In this document: positions 41,644 through 50,878 of the stretch, in pieces
Position numbering within the stretch: position 1 is the stretch's first letter
Layout: every line of letters starts with the position of its first letter
From: Arthrobacter sp. PM3
Lineage (GTDB): Bacteria; Actinomycetota; Actinomycetes; Actinomycetales; Micrococcaceae
DNA: 64,000 bases
NCBI RefSeq assembly: GCF_003352915.1
Contig: NZ_CP022314.1
Span: forward strand, 2,236,043-2,300,042
Direction: 5' to 3'
Made by a program: the position numbers and the translations under genes
Notes under the pieces: model-generated
The model's input: the letters and a program-made list of their open reading frames with translations, nothing else
The model's database searches: none
What the model was told of the DNA's origin: nothing

Positions 41644-43059
41644 CTACCTTCCTACAAGTCCGGTGCGGTTAATCAGGACGTCCAAGGCTTCGTCGACGGC
41701 GGTCATGACGCGGGCCGCCGCTTGGTAGGCATGCTGGTTGGTTAGGAGGCTGACGTTCTCCTCATCGAGGCTGACCGATGCCTGCGAGGCCCGGCCGGTC
41801 AGCGCCGAGGTCTGGGCTGCGGCGGTGAGTGCCTCGTGCTGTTGGGCGCCCCGGGACTGGACACCGATGCTGGTGACGATTCCTGACCAGATTTTGTCCG
41901 GGGACGCCGTGCCGGTGCCAAGCTGTGAGATCCGGTCCGCGATTCCGGTGTCCAAGGCACCCTTGTTGGGCAGTTTGAGGGCGATGTCGGCGGTGCTCGC
42001 CGGCGCCTTGATGCCCATGGCTGCAGGGCCGGTGGCGCTGACGGAGAAGAACTCGGCATTGGTGGCGCCGGTTCCCGTCTCGCCAAGCCTGTGGACGTCA
42101 TTGACGGCTGTGGCCAGTGCGGTGGCGAAGTCGTTGTAGGACTGTGCGGCCTCGGCGATGGCGCCACCCGACCCGCCGGAGGCGGGTGCGAGCACCGACA
42201 AAGCGCCGGCGAGCTCGCCGCCGTCGAGCGCTGCCGTCCCGCCGGGATTGGTCCAGTCGATGCGCGGGGCGTTGCCCGTTGCCTGGTCCATGGTTGTTGC
42301 ACCGGCCAGTGCCAGGGTCCGGACCGAACCACCTGTGACCAGGGCGTTGCCGCCGACCAGCACATCCACGGTGCCGTCCGGCTGTTCACGGACGGTGCCG
42401 CCGGCGAGGCCCGCAATCTTGTCCGTGAGTTTGGCCCGGGCGTCGATCAGCTCATTGGCGGACCCGCCCGCGGCCAGCGTTGAGCGGATGGTCGTGTTGT
42501 AGGCGGCAACCTGGGCGGCGGCGGCGTTCACGGCGTTGACGTTGTCCGCGGCCTGGGCGCGGACGCTGCTCCACTGTGCGTCGAGGGCCTGGTACGCGGA
42601 GGAAATTTTGTCGGTCACGGAGTTGGCTGCATTGAGCAGCAGACCTTTGGGCCCGTCCTGGTCGGGCTGATTGGCCGCGCCCTGCCACGCAGACCAGAAT
42701 CCCTGCAGGGCAGTGGAAATTCCGTTCTCACCGGGTTCCTGGAGGATCCCCTCGATTCCCTGAAACGCTGAGGAGCGGACACTGGCGTAGCCGGCCTGGG
42801 AGTTCGTGGACCGGACACTGGAATCCAGGAAGATGCTGCCCAGCCGCGCGATCCCGTCCACGGACACGCCCTGTCCCGCTTCCGGACGGCCGGAGCCGAA
42901 GAGGCCCTGGGCCGGAGCGGCAATCGAAGACTGCTCCACGCGCTGCCGGGTGTACCCCTCGGTGGCGGCGTTGGCGATGTTCTGACCGGCCACGTTCATG
43001 CCCAGCTGGGCGGCCGTCAGTCCCCGGTAGGCGGTGTTCAGGGCGCCAAAAGTGCTCAT
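41644..43059 (-). CDS. flgK: Flagellar hook-associated protein 1
   Basis: The 471-residue protein has the flagellar rod/hook N-terminal motif LNTAYRGLTAAQLGMNVAGQ with NIANAATEGYTRQRV. Its C-terminal motif has NLLTNQHAYQAAARVMTAVDE-like helices. It joins hook and filament. It lies 10 bases after flgN and 5 before flgL. Confidence 0.95.
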   Translation of the reverse strand: MSTFGALNTAYRGLTAAQLGMNVAGQNIANAATEGYTRQRVEQSSIAAPAQGLFGSGRPEAGQGVSVDGIARLGSIFLDSSVRSTNSQAGYASVRSSAFQGIEGILQEPGENGISTALQGFWSAWQGAANQPDQDGPKGLLLNAANSVTDKISSAYQALDAQWSSVRAQAADNVNAVNAAAAQVAAYNTTIRSTLAAGGSANELIDARAKLTDKIAGLAGGTVREQPDGTVDVLVGGNALVTGGSVRTLALAGATTMDQATGNAPRIDWTNPGGTAALDGGELAGALSVLAPASGGSGGAIAEAAQSYNDFATALATAVNDVHRLGETGTGATNAEFFSVSATGPAAMGIKAPASTADIALKLPNKGALDTGIADRISQLGTGTASPDKIWSGIVTSIGVQSRGAQQHEALTAAAQTSALTGRASQASVSLDEENVSLLTNQHAYQAAARVMTAVDEALDVLINRTGLVGR

Positions 43060-43069
43060 GGTCGCTTCC

Positions 43070-43558
43070 TTAGAATTGCTGGTCGAAGATGCGGGAGCCA
43101 GCGGTTTCCGCGGTCTTACCGTGGGCGTCGTACGTGCCGGCGGCCGCCGCAGGCCGCAGATCGGCCAGGGACTCCTGGGCGGACCGGACAGCCGTGCGCA
43201 GGTACTGCTCGTTGGAATCGCGCAGTTCCTTGATGAGGGCGGTCTGGCGGGTCAGCGCGGTCAGGTGTGCGGTAAGGACCTCGGCCCAGGCACCTTCCGG
43301 AGCTGCGGCGGCGAGTTCTGCCAGGGACGCGTCGGACGGCAGCCCCCAGTTTTCGGCCACAACCGCCGCCTCGATGGTTCGTGCCAGGCTCGCCTGGGAA
43401 AGGTGCCCGAGGACCTGCTCGACCTCCCGCGTGCCGTGCGCCAGCCAGCGGGACTTGCCGGACGTGAGCAGCAGTTGCTCTTCCTCCAGCTTGAATGTCA
43501 GAACGTCCAGAAGTTCACGCTCCCGCCACAGCAGGGCTGAAAGTTCGTGGATGGCCAT
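43070..43558 (-). CDS. flgN: FlgN-family export chaperone
   Basis: The 162-residue, largely helical protein has the FlgN pattern (LSALLWRERELLDVLTFKLEEEQLLL) and a C-terminal unstructured tail with RIFDQQF. FlgN keeps FlgK and FlgL unfolded for export, in line with its place as first gene of their operon. A sigma-28-type promoter is present about 110 bases upstream. Confidence 0.88.
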   Translation of the reverse strand: MAIHELSALLWRERELLDVLTFKLEEEQLLLTSGKSRWLAHGTREVEQVLGHLSQASLARTIEAAVVAENWGLPSDASLAELAAAAPEGAWAEVLTAHLTALTRQTALIKELRDSNEQYLRTAVRSAQESLADLRPAAAAGTYDAHGKTAETAGSRIFDQQF

Positions 43559-43666
43559 GGTCCGGACGGCTCCCTCATGTGTGAATGGTGCAGGTGGCTG
43601 ATGCGGTGATGACAGGGCCTCTACACATCGTGCGGACGATGCAGGCTCCAGCAGGGTTCGTAGAAA

Positions 43667-43693
43667 CTATCGGCGCGACCGGAGGATCCGTTA
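43667..43693 (-). promoter_or_regulatory. Sigma-28/WhiG-type promoter of flgN operon
   Basis: On the minus strand TAAC, then 15 bases, then GCCGATAG. This matches the WhiG/FliA-type consensus TAAA-N15-GCCGATAA and has the same spacing as the sites at 47118 and 62023. Confidence 0.8.
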
Positions 43694-43763
43694 GCAGTAA
43701 TACGGCTGATAACACGCAGCATTTGGCGCGAGGGAAAAACCGAAAACAATTTTGGATTTCTCC

Positions 43764-43790
43764 TTACCTGTGCTTTCGAAGCGGCGATAG
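43764..43790 (+). promoter_or_regulatory. Weaker sigma-28-type promoter of flagellin gene
   Basis: TTAC, 15 bases, GGCGATAG lies 60 bases before the hag ATG. It differs from the other flagellar promoters by one base in each box. GCTGATAA at 43705 is a less well-spaced alternative. Confidence 0.55.
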
Positions 43791-43850
43791 CTACTCCTGA
43801 AGGCCCACGGATGGGCCATCGCTTATAGTCCCACTCACGGAGGAAATACC

Positions 43851-44684
43851 ATGGGCTTCGTTATCAACAACAACCTTGCGGCAAACAACACTTACCGCAG
43901 CCTCAACGCCACCCAGAGCGACCTTTCCAAGTCCCTGGAGAAGCTGTCCACCGGCCTGCGCATCAACCGCGCCGGCGATGACGCAGCAGGCCTGTCCATC
44001 TCCGAGGGCCTCAAGTCGCAGGTCACCGGATCGGCTCAGGCCGCCCGCAACGCCCAGGACGGCATCTCGGTCATCCAGACCGCTGAAGGCGCCCTGACCG
44101 AGGTCCACTCCATCCTGCAGCGTGTGCGTGACCTCGCTGTCCAGGCCGGTAACGACTCGAACAACTCGGACGCCCGCGCGGCCATCAAGGCAGAGTCCGA
44201 CGCACTGGGCGATGAACTGACCCGCATCGGTGACTCGACCAACTTCAACACCATCAAGCTGCTCGACGGCAGCGCCACCGCGCTGACCTTCCAGGTTGGA
44301 GCGGGCAGCACGGCCGCGGAAGACCAGATCGTCGTCGACCTTTCGGGCGCTGACATTTCGACCCTCGGCGCCACCGTCAAGGCCCTGACGTTCGACACCG
44401 CCGCAAATGCCCTTGCCTCGGTTGGTTCGGTTGACACCGAGATCAAGAACATCTCCACGGAGCGGTCCAACATCGGTGCCGTCCAGAACCGTCTTGAGCA
44501 CACCATCAAGTCGCTGAACGTTGCCGGTGAGAACCTGCAGGCCGCTCAGTCCCGCATCGCAGACGTCGACATGGCGCAGGAAATGGTCAAGTTCACCAAG
44601 GCCAACATCCTGTCCCAGGCCGGCACTGCCATGCTGGCCCAGGCAAACCAGTCCAGCCAGGGCGTTCTTTCCCTCCTGCGCTAA
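43851..44684 (+). CDS. hag: Flagellin
   Basis: The 277-residue flagellin has the conserved D0/D1 N-terminal region (MGFVINNNLAANNTYRSLN, then LSTGLRINRAGDDAAGLSIS) and C-terminal region (AAQSRIADVDMAQEMVKFTK, ending GVLSLLR). The central variable domain is very short, giving a Bacillus-like compact filament. A strong GGAGGAAATACC ribosome site precedes it and a terminator follows. Confidence 0.97.
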   Translation: MGFVINNNLAANNTYRSLNATQSDLSKSLEKLSTGLRINRAGDDAAGLSISEGLKSQVTGSAQAARNAQDGISVIQTAEGALTEVHSILQRVRDLAVQAGNDSNNSDARAAIKAESDALGDELTRIGDSTNFNTIKLLDGSATALTFQVGAGSTAAEDQIVVDLSGADISTLGATVKALTFDTAANALASVGSVDTEIKNISTERSNIGAVQNRLEHTIKSLNVAGENLQAAQSRIADVDMAQEMVKFTKANILSQAGTAMLAQANQSSQGVLSLLR

Positions 44685-44766
44685 ACCGGTTTCCGGCAGC
44701 CGGCAGTCCAGGACTGAGGCTGCCATCCTGATCGGACGAAGAGACACCCCCGATCACCACGCTGCG

Positions 44767-44804
44767 GAAGGGCCGGACGATGCCACAACCATCGTCCGGC
44801 CCTT
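44767..44804 (+). terminator. Terminator after flagellin gene
   Basis: AAGGGCCGGACGATG pairs perfectly with CATCGTCCGGCCCTT around a CCACAAC loop. Confidence 0.92.
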
Positions 44805-44870
44805 ACGCGCAGCATCAGTAGTTTTGGAATACAAGACGTTTCGCTTCAGCAGCAGCAAGGAAAGGCAGCG

Positions 44871-46205
44871 ATGGGAATCTCACTCGACGGACTGGCCAGC
44901 GGGCTCGACACCACCGCGCTTATCGCCTCCATCATGCAGGTCGATGCCCTTCCCCAGACGCTGCTCAAGAACAAGTCCTCAGACATCCAGTCCATGGTGT
45001 CCGCGCTCCAGGGACTCAACACCAAGGTAGCCGCGTTGGCAACGCAGGCGACTGCCGCGGCCAAACCCGGCGCCCTGGACCTCTACACCGCCGCTACGAA
45101 CAGTGACAAAGTCACCGCCACGACCACAACAGGTGCTGCGGTCGGGTCGCTGGACTTCCAGGTCACCGCGCTCGCCCAAACCCAGGTCACTGTGACCCCC
45201 AAGGTGAACGGCGTGACCGGCTGGCCCTACACGACCATGACTATCAACAGCGGCGGCACCCCGTACACGATTGAACCGCTCAGCAACAACCTCGACGACG
45301 TTGTGAAGGCTGTCAATGCCGCCGGCGCCGGCGTCACCGCAAGCAAGGTGGACGTGGGCGGCGGAGATTTCCGGATCCAGTTCACCGCGACGAAGTCCGG
45401 CAGCGCCGGGGCCTTCACCATCTCTGATCCGGGCACGACCTTCACTGACGTCAAGGCTGCGCAGGACGCGGAGATCACGCTTTGGCCGGGCAACCCCGCG
45501 GTGTCGACAACTGTCAAGTCGTCAACCAACACCTTCGCCGAACTGTTGCCCGGAGTCTCAGTCACTGCCAAGGACGTCACCGCCGCCCCGGCCACCTTGA
45601 CCGTGTCCCGTGACGACGCCGGGATCACCAAGGTCGCTTCCGACCTGGTCGACGGCGTCAACGGCATCTTCTCGTTCGTGGCCAGCAGGACCGCGGTCAG
45701 CACGACGACGAACTCGACCGGTACCACGACCTCGGCCGGCGTCTTTGCCGGCGACACCACGGTGCGTTCGGTCGACCAGGACATCCTCTCGGCCGCGTCG
45801 CTGCCGGTCGGCACCCCGCCGCGGTCGCCGTCGGAAATCGGCATCAGCATCACCAAGACCGGCACCATGGAGTTCGACGCCACCAAGTTCGGCGCCGCCC
45901 TCGCTGCCGATCCTGCCGGTACGGCGGCCAAGGTGCAGGAGATCGCGGGGCGGATTGCAGCCGCGGCTACCAAGGCCTCGGACAAGTACGATGGCACCTT
46001 GACCAAGACCATCACGGGCCAGCAGTCCGAAGTCCGCGACCTTGCCGACCGGATCAGCGACTGGGACACCCGGCTCGCTTCCCGAAAAGCCACCCTCCAG
46101 CGGACTTACTCAGGACTTGAGGTGGCGCTCAGCAACATGAAGGCCCAGCAGTCCTGGCTCACGTCGCAGCTTGCCGGTCTCTCCTCAGGAAGCAGTTCAT
46201 CATGA
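44871..46205 (+). CDS. fliD: Flagellar filament cap protein
   Basis: The 444-residue protein has the FliD N-terminal domain (GISLDGLASGLDTTALIASI) with Ser/Thr-rich middle beta domains. The C-terminal coiled coil contains YDGTLTKTITGQQSEVRDL and MKAQQSWLTSQLAGL. It caps the growing filament. AAGGAAAGG precedes the ATG; the stop overlaps fliS by 4 bases. Confidence 0.95.
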   Translation: MGISLDGLASGLDTTALIASIMQVDALPQTLLKNKSSDIQSMVSALQGLNTKVAALATQATAAAKPGALDLYTAATNSDKVTATTTTGAAVGSLDFQVTALAQTQVTVTPKVNGVTGWPYTTMTINSGGTPYTIEPLSNNLDDVVKAVNAAGAGVTASKVDVGGGDFRIQFTATKSGSAGAFTISDPGTTFTDVKAAQDAEITLWPGNPAVSTTVKSSTNTFAELLPGVSVTAKDVTAAPATLTVSRDDAGITKVASDLVDGVNGIFSFVASRTAVSTTTNSTGTTTSAGVFAGDTTVRSVDQDILSAASLPVGTPPRSPSEIGISITKTGTMEFDATKFGAALAADPAGTAAKVQEIAGRIAAAATKASDKYDGTLTKTITGQQSEVRDLADRISDWDTRLASRKATLQRTYSGLEVALSNMKAQQSWLTSQLAGLSSGSSSS

Positions 46206-46711
46206 CGTTCAACGGCTACGGAGCGGGTGGCTTCGGAAGCGCCGCGCAGCGCAACCAGTACCTCGAAGATTCGGTCCTCTCGGCTCCGCCGGCGCGACTG
46301 CTCACCATGCTCTACGACCGTCTCCTTCTGGACCTTGGCCGGGCCGAGACCGCGCAGCAGGCCTCGAACTGGCCGGTCGCGTCCGAAAACCTCCTGCACG
46401 CGCAGGCCATCATCGCCGAGCTCGTCTCCTCCCTGAAGACGGACGACTGGGACGGCGCCGACGGCCTGCTGGGGCTGTACAACTATGCGTTCACTGCCCT
46501 GGTCAACGCCAACATCCAGCGCGATCCCGTCCTCACCCGGGAGGCGATCGACCTCCTGGAGCCGTTGCGCCAGGCGTGGCACGAGGCCGCCGCGTCGGTT
46601 CCCGCGCCGGCCGCCGCGGCACCCCCCTTCGCGGCGAAAGCCGCACCCGCCTTCGCCGGAGCATGGAACACCCAGCCCGGATCAGGCGGCGGGAGCCTCG
46701 GTTTTGGCTGA
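46202..46711 (+). CDS. fliS: Flagellin export chaperone
   Basis: The 169-residue protein has the FliS core in its first about 125 residues (RNQYLEDSVLSAPPARLLTMLYDRLLLDL, in two adjoining parts, and LYNYAFTALVNANIQRD). A 40-residue Ala/Pro/Gly tail is longer than in usual FliS. It prevents premature flagellin polymerisation. It overlaps fliD (ATGA), and the next gene starts inside its 3' end. Confidence 0.93.
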   Translation: MTFNGYGAGGFGSAAQRNQYLEDSVLSAPPARLLTMLYDRLLLDLGRAETAQQASNWPVASENLLHAQAIIAELVSSLKTDDWDGADGLLGLYNYAFTALVNANIQRDPVLTREAIDLLEPLRQAWHEAAASVPAPAAAAPPFAAKAAPAFAGAWNTQPGSGGGSLGFG

Positions 46712-47072
46712 CCCTGCCGAGGAGATACCCGCGGACACCACCCTGGCCGCCTGGATGGCTGTCCTGGACGTGCTCGAAACGGCCGTCCAGTCCGCTGAGC
46801 GCACCCTGAAGGATCCGCTGGGGCCGCTGGCCGCCGCCACCGGGTCCGCGGCCGAACCACGGCCGGAAAAACGCTGGACCCCGCCGCCGCTGCCGGGACC
46901 GCTGCCGGCCGCCGCCCGGCGCCGCGCCATCGCCCTGGCCGCCGCCCAGGAGCGCGTTGCCCTCCGGCTGGAAGAGGCCCGGCGGGGCGTGGCCCGCCAG
47001 CTGCAGGCCGTCTCCTCCGTGCCCGGGGTGGGGGAGTCGCCCGGAGCCGTGTACCTGGACGTCAACGGCTAA
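46704..47072 (+). CDS. FliT-position small helical protein
   Basis: This 122-residue frame starts at a TTG that overlaps the fliS stop. Its product begins MADPAEEIPADTTLAAWMAVL and continues with helices LDVLETAVQSAER and LAAAQERVALRLEEARRGVARQL. Position after fliS and helical composition suggest a FliT-like chaperone, but sequence similarity is not obvious. The TTG start is inferred; the frame is open upstream within fliS. Confidence 0.6.
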   Translation: MADPAEEIPADTTLAAWMAVLDVLETAVQSAERTLKDPLGPLAAATGSAAEPRPEKRWTPPPLPGPLPAAARRRAIALAAAQERVALRLEEARRGVARQLQAVSSVPGVGESPGAVYLDVNG

Positions 47073-47117
47073 GAACCCCGGCCCCAGAACATCCGAAAAT
47101 ACTCTCCGGTTTTCGCC

Positions 47118-47144
47118 TAACGCGGCGCTGACCAGTGCCGATAA
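47118..47144 (+). promoter_or_regulatory. Sigma-28/WhiG-type promoter of flgB operon
   Basis: TAAC, 15 bases, GCCGATAA. The -10 box is a perfect match to the WhiG/FliA-type consensus. It lies 72 bases before the flgB GTG in the only sizeable gap of this stretch. Confidence 0.85.
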
Positions 47145-47216
47145 CCTCTGTAAGAGCACGGATCGCTCGCTTACCGGCCACGGATCGGCCACCCCACCTT
47201 TCCCAGGCAGGACTCT

Positions 47217-47558
47217 GTGCTCGAATCCGTGACTTCCGCCGCCCTGGCCAGCGCCATGGACGGGCTGGCACTGCGCCAGCGGACCATTGCGAACAACATC
47301 GCGAACGTCAACACGCCGAATTACCACGCGAAGCGGGTCAGCTTCGAGGAGGCCCTCGCGGCATCGGTGCAGAACGGCGACGGCCACGTCCAGGCAACAA
47401 CGGCGGAATCGCTTGAACCGACGCAGCTGAACGGCAACAACGTCAACCTGGACACCGAGACCCTGTCCAACATCGACACCGTGCTGCGCTTCCAGTTCGC
47501 CGCCCGCGCCGTCAACTCCGAGTTCACCGCCGTCCGTTCCGCCCTGAGGACCAGCTGA
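47217..47558 (+). CDS. flgB: Flagellar basal-body rod protein FlgB
   Basis: The 113-residue rod protein has the Flg_bb_rod signature RQRTIANNIANVNTPNY. Its helical C-terminus (FQFAARAVNSEFTAVRSAL) is typical of FlgB. It starts at a GTG after CAGGACTCT. The stop and the flgC ATG share bases (TGATG). Confidence 0.95.
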   Translation: MLESVTSAALASAMDGLALRQRTIANNIANVNTPNYHAKRVSFEEALAASVQNGDGHVQATTAESLEPTQLNGNNVNLDTETLSNIDTVLRFQFAARAVNSEFTAVRSALRTS

Positions 47559-47950
47559 TGACCTTCGACGTGATCGGCATCGCCGGCTCCGCCCTTACCG
47601 TCCACCGTAAGTGGCTCGACGCGGTCTCCGACAACCTGGCCAACATGAACAACGCATCTGCCACGTCCGGCCCGGCCTTCCAGGCCCGGTACGTCGAGGC
47701 GGCCGAAGGCTCGGAAGGCTCCGGCGTGTACGTCAAGGGCACCGCCCTGGGCAGCGCCGAAGGCAGGATCGTCTACCAGCCGGACCACCCGCTCGCGGAC
47801 GCCAACGGCAACGTCAAGTACCCGGACATCGACATGGCCGAGCAGATGGGCGCGCTGATCATCGCCCAGCGCGGCTACCAGGCCAACGCCCAGGTCGTGG
47901 ACCGGGCCCGCGAAACCTACATGGCTGCCCTCGAGATTGGACGCTCCTGA
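47558..47950 (+). CDS. flgC: Flagellar basal-body rod protein FlgC
   Basis: The 130-residue rod protein has the N-terminal LTVHRKWLDAVSDNLANMNN motif and the conserved C-terminus MAEQMGALIIAQRGYQANAQ. It forms the proximal rod with FlgB. It shares one base with fliE at its 3' end. Confidence 0.95.
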   Translation: MTFDVIGIAGSALTVHRKWLDAVSDNLANMNNASATSGPAFQARYVEAAEGSEGSGVYVKGTALGSAEGRIVYQPDHPLADANGNVKYPDIDMAEQMGALIIAQRGYQANAQVVDRARETYMAALEIGRS

Positions 47951-48255
47951 TGACTGTTTCCCCCATCGCCCCGGTCCAGGGTGTCCTGCCCACCAGCTAC
48001 GTTGCCGGAGCGGCCCCCGCCGCCGGTACGGACGGCTCGGCCTTCGCAACCTCGCTCACCGGCGCGGTGGACAACCTCCAGCAGCTGCAGTCGACGTCGA
48101 AAGACCTCGCCGTTACCGCCGTCACCGGCAACCTGGATGACATCCACAACGCCACGCTCGCCGCGACCCGCGCCCAGGTCACGCTCGAGCTCATGGCCAC
48201 CGTGCGGAACAAGGGCGTAGACGCGTTCAACGAGATCATGAGGATGCAGGCCTGA
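47950..48255 (+). CDS. fliE: Flagellar hook-basal body protein FliE
   Basis: The 101-residue protein carries the FliE C-terminal region: helix HNATLAATRAQVTLELMATV followed by RNKGVDAFNEIMRMQ. FliE links the MS ring to the rod. Both ends overlap neighbouring genes by one base (TGATG), fitting tight translational coupling. Confidence 0.94.
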   Translation: MTVSPIAPVQGVLPTSYVAGAAPAAGTDGSAFATSLTGAVDNLQQLQSTSKDLAVTAVTGNLDDIHNATLAATRAQVTLELMATVRNKGVDAFNEIMRMQA

Positions 48256-49865
48256 TGCCTCCGCAGATAACCGCGTTCTTCCAGCGTATCGGCGACGGAC
48301 TGAAGAGCTTCACCGCCGGCCAGCGCACCCTCGCCGTGCTCGGCGCCGCCCTCCTGGTGGTGGGCATCGTGGCCCTGTCCGCCTGGCTCACCCGCCCCGT
48401 GCTGACCCCGCTGTTCTCCGGCCTGCAGACCAGCGATGCGAACGGCATTGTCGAACAGCTCCGCAAGGACAACGTCCCCTACGAACTCAGCGACGGCGGA
48501 TCCACCATCCTCGTCCCGCAGGACAAGGTCTACGACGAACGGCTCAAGGCCGCGGCCGCCGGCCTGCCGACCGCCGCCGCCACCGGCTACTCCCTGCTGG
48601 ACAAGATGGGCGTCACTTCCTCGGAGTTCCAGCAGTCCGTCACCTACAAGCGCGCCCTGGAAGGCGAACTCGCCAGCACCATCTCCGCCATGGACGGCGT
48701 GAAAACCGCCGCCGTCCGGCTCGCCATCCCGGAGAAGACCGTGTTCGTGTCCACGACGCCGGACACCACCGCCTCCGTGTTTGTCGAGACCGACCCCGGC
48801 ACCACCCTGTCCGGCGACAAGGTGCAGGCGATCGTCCACCTGACCTCCGCCGCCATCGAAAACCTCAAGCCCGCCAACGTCTCCGTGGTCGACTCCCAGG
48901 GCAACGTGCTCTCCACCGTCGGCGCCGGGGCGACGGGGTCAACCTCCAAACAGGCCAGCGACTACCAGAACCGCACCTCGGACGCCGTCCGCGCCGTCCT
49001 GGACCGCGTGGTGGGCCCGGGCAACTCCACCGTGGCCGTCGCCGCCGATGTGACGGGCGAATCCGCGCAGCAGAAGAGCGAAACGTTCTCCAATGCCGAG
49101 GGCGCCCTGCCGCTGAGCGAATCGTCCAAGACCGAGAAGTACACCGGCACCGGGGGAGGGGCTGCGGGAGTCCTCGGCCCGGACAACATCGCCGTCCCCA
49201 GCGGCACGAGCGGCAACGGGAACTTCGATTCCTCCACCGAGACCAAGAACAACGCCGTCAACAAGGTCACTGAGGACCGCACCATCCCGGCTGGCGCCAT
49301 CAAGCGGCAGACCATTTCCGTCGCCGTCAGCCAGGCAGCCGCCGGCGGACTGAACCTGACCTCCCTGAAGAACCTCGTGACGTCGGCCGCCGGCGTCGAC
49401 ACCGGACGGGGCGACGTCGTCACCGTTGAAGTGGTGCCGTTCAGCACCTCCGCCGCCGACGCCGCCGCCAAGGCCCTTGCCGACGCCCAGGCCGCCGCCG
49501 AGGCCGAAAAGCAGGCAGCGTTCTTCGGAACACTCGTCACCGCGGGCAGCATCCTGCTGGGCCTGCTGATCCTGGCCCTCGTGGTCACGATCATCCTCCG
49601 GCGTCGCCAGAAGCGTGAGCCCGTGGACCTCGGGGAACGCCTGGACCTGGAGATCATGCCCGTGGCCCCGCCCGTCACGGCGCTTCCGCCGGCACCGGCG
49701 ACGTCCGCCATCCCGATTACGGCCCTGCCGCCGCTGCCAGGTCCCACCACCGAGCAGCTGGAATCCGAGCGCCGCCGGCTCGAGATCGACAGCATGGTCG
49801 CCGCCAACCCGGAGAGGGCTGCCGACTACCTGCGCAGCCTCATGGATGACAGGCAACCGGCATGA
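48255..49865 (+). CDS. fliF: Flagellar MS-ring protein FliF
   Basis: The 536-residue protein has two membrane segments (near 24-44 and 420-445) flanking the ring-building periplasmic region. That region has LFSGLQTSDANGIVEQL and the FliF motif DQETTYKRALEGEL-like VTYKRALEGELASTISAMDG. The C-terminal tail that binds FliG is present. It builds the MS ring in the cell membrane. Confidence 0.95.
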   Translation: MPPQITAFFQRIGDGLKSFTAGQRTLAVLGAALLVVGIVALSAWLTRPVLTPLFSGLQTSDANGIVEQLRKDNVPYELSDGGSTILVPQDKVYDERLKAAAAGLPTAAATGYSLLDKMGVTSSEFQQSVTYKRALEGELASTISAMDGVKTAAVRLAIPEKTVFVSTTPDTTASVFVETDPGTTLSGDKVQAIVHLTSAAIENLKPANVSVVDSQGNVLSTVGAGATGSTSKQASDYQNRTSDAVRAVLDRVVGPGNSTVAVAADVTGESAQQKSETFSNAEGALPLSESSKTEKYTGTGGGAAGVLGPDNIAVPSGTSGNGNFDSSTETKNNAVNKVTEDRTIPAGAIKRQTISVAVSQAAAGGLNLTSLKNLVTSAAGVDTGRGDVVTVEVVPFSTSAADAAAKALADAQAAAEAEKQAAFFGTLVTAGSILLGLLILALVVTIILRRRQKREPVDLGERLDLEIMPVAPPVTALPPAPATSAIPITALPPLPGPTTEQLESERRRLEIDSMVAANPERAADYLRSLMDDRQPA

Positions 49866-50878
49866 AACCGGCAGATACGCTCCTGACCGGCACCCAGCGC
49901 GCTGCCGTGGTCCTGATGCAGATGAGTCCGGAGAACGCCGCGAAGGTCATGGCCCAGCTCACAGACACGGAGGCGGAGGAAATCGCCGCCGAGATCGTCA
50001 AGCTCCGCAAGGTGGATCCGGACGTCGCCGAAGAGATCATGAAGGACTTCCACCAGGCCGCGCAGACCAGCCAGCGCCAGGCCCGGGGCGGCCGGGAACT
50101 TGCCGAGGGCCTCCTCGAGGCGTCGTTCGGCTCAGAAAAGGCCGCCGGCCTCATCAACCGCCTGACCGTCAACATGGCCGGGAAGTCCTTCGAATTCCTC
50201 GAAGACATCGAACCGGTGCAGATCCTGGCGCTGATCGACGGCGAACTGCCGCAGACCATCGCCCTGGTCCTGGCCCACCTCAGCCCGCGCAAGGCCTCCG
50301 CCGTGATGTCCGGGCTGCCGGGCTCGCTGCGCGCCGACGTCGCCCTCAGCATCGCCACCATGGGTTCCGGCGCGCCCGAAGCGATCGGAATCGTCGCCGA
50401 CACCCTCAAACTCCGCGGCGGCGCCGCGGTGTCCCAGCAGGCCTCCAAGGTGGTGGGCGGCATCCAGCCGCTGCTGGAGATCATCAACCGGACCGACGCC
50501 GGCACGGAACGGTCCGTGCTGGACGGCCTGGATCTGCTCGATCCCGACCTCGCCGTGGAGATCCGAGCGCAGATGGTGACGTTCGACGACATCGTCAAAC
50601 TGGAGCGCCGCGACGTCCAGCTGGTGCTCCGCGGCCTCGATTCGGCCGTCCTGGCCGTCGCCATGAAGGGCGCCTCCGAGCCGGTCCTGGAGACCATCAC
50701 CACCAACGTCTCCGGCCGCAACCTGGAAATCCTCGAGTCCGAGATCGCCGGGCTCGGCCCGCTGCGGGCCTCGCAGATCGAAGAGGCCCGCGCCGCCGTC
50801 GTCCGCTCCATCCGGGAGCTCGAGGCGGAAGGCCAGATCACCATCCAGCGCGGGGACGAAGAAGACTATGTCTACTGA
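49862..50878 (+). CDS. fliG: Flagellar motor switch protein FliG
   Basis: The 338-residue protein has N-, middle and C-terminal FliG domains. The middle domain has QTIALVLAHLSPRKASAVM with an EHPQ-like region replaced by ELPQ. The C-terminal part has FDDIVKLERRDVQLVLRGLD and charged torque helices. It couples MotA to rotor movement. It overlaps fliF by 4 bases and fliH by 11. Confidence 0.95.
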   Translation: MKPADTLLTGTQRAAVVLMQMSPENAAKVMAQLTDTEAEEIAAEIVKLRKVDPDVAEEIMKDFHQAAQTSQRQARGGRELAEGLLEASFGSEKAAGLINRLTVNMAGKSFEFLEDIEPVQILALIDGELPQTIALVLAHLSPRKASAVMSGLPGSLRADVALSIATMGSGAPEAIGIVADTLKLRGGAAVSQQASKVVGGIQPLLEIINRTDAGTERSVLDGLDLLDPDLAVEIRAQMVTFDDIVKLERRDVQLVLRGLDSAVLAVAMKGASEPVLETITTNVSGRNLEILESEIAGLGPLRASQIEEARAAVVRSIRELEAEGQITIQRGDEEDYVY

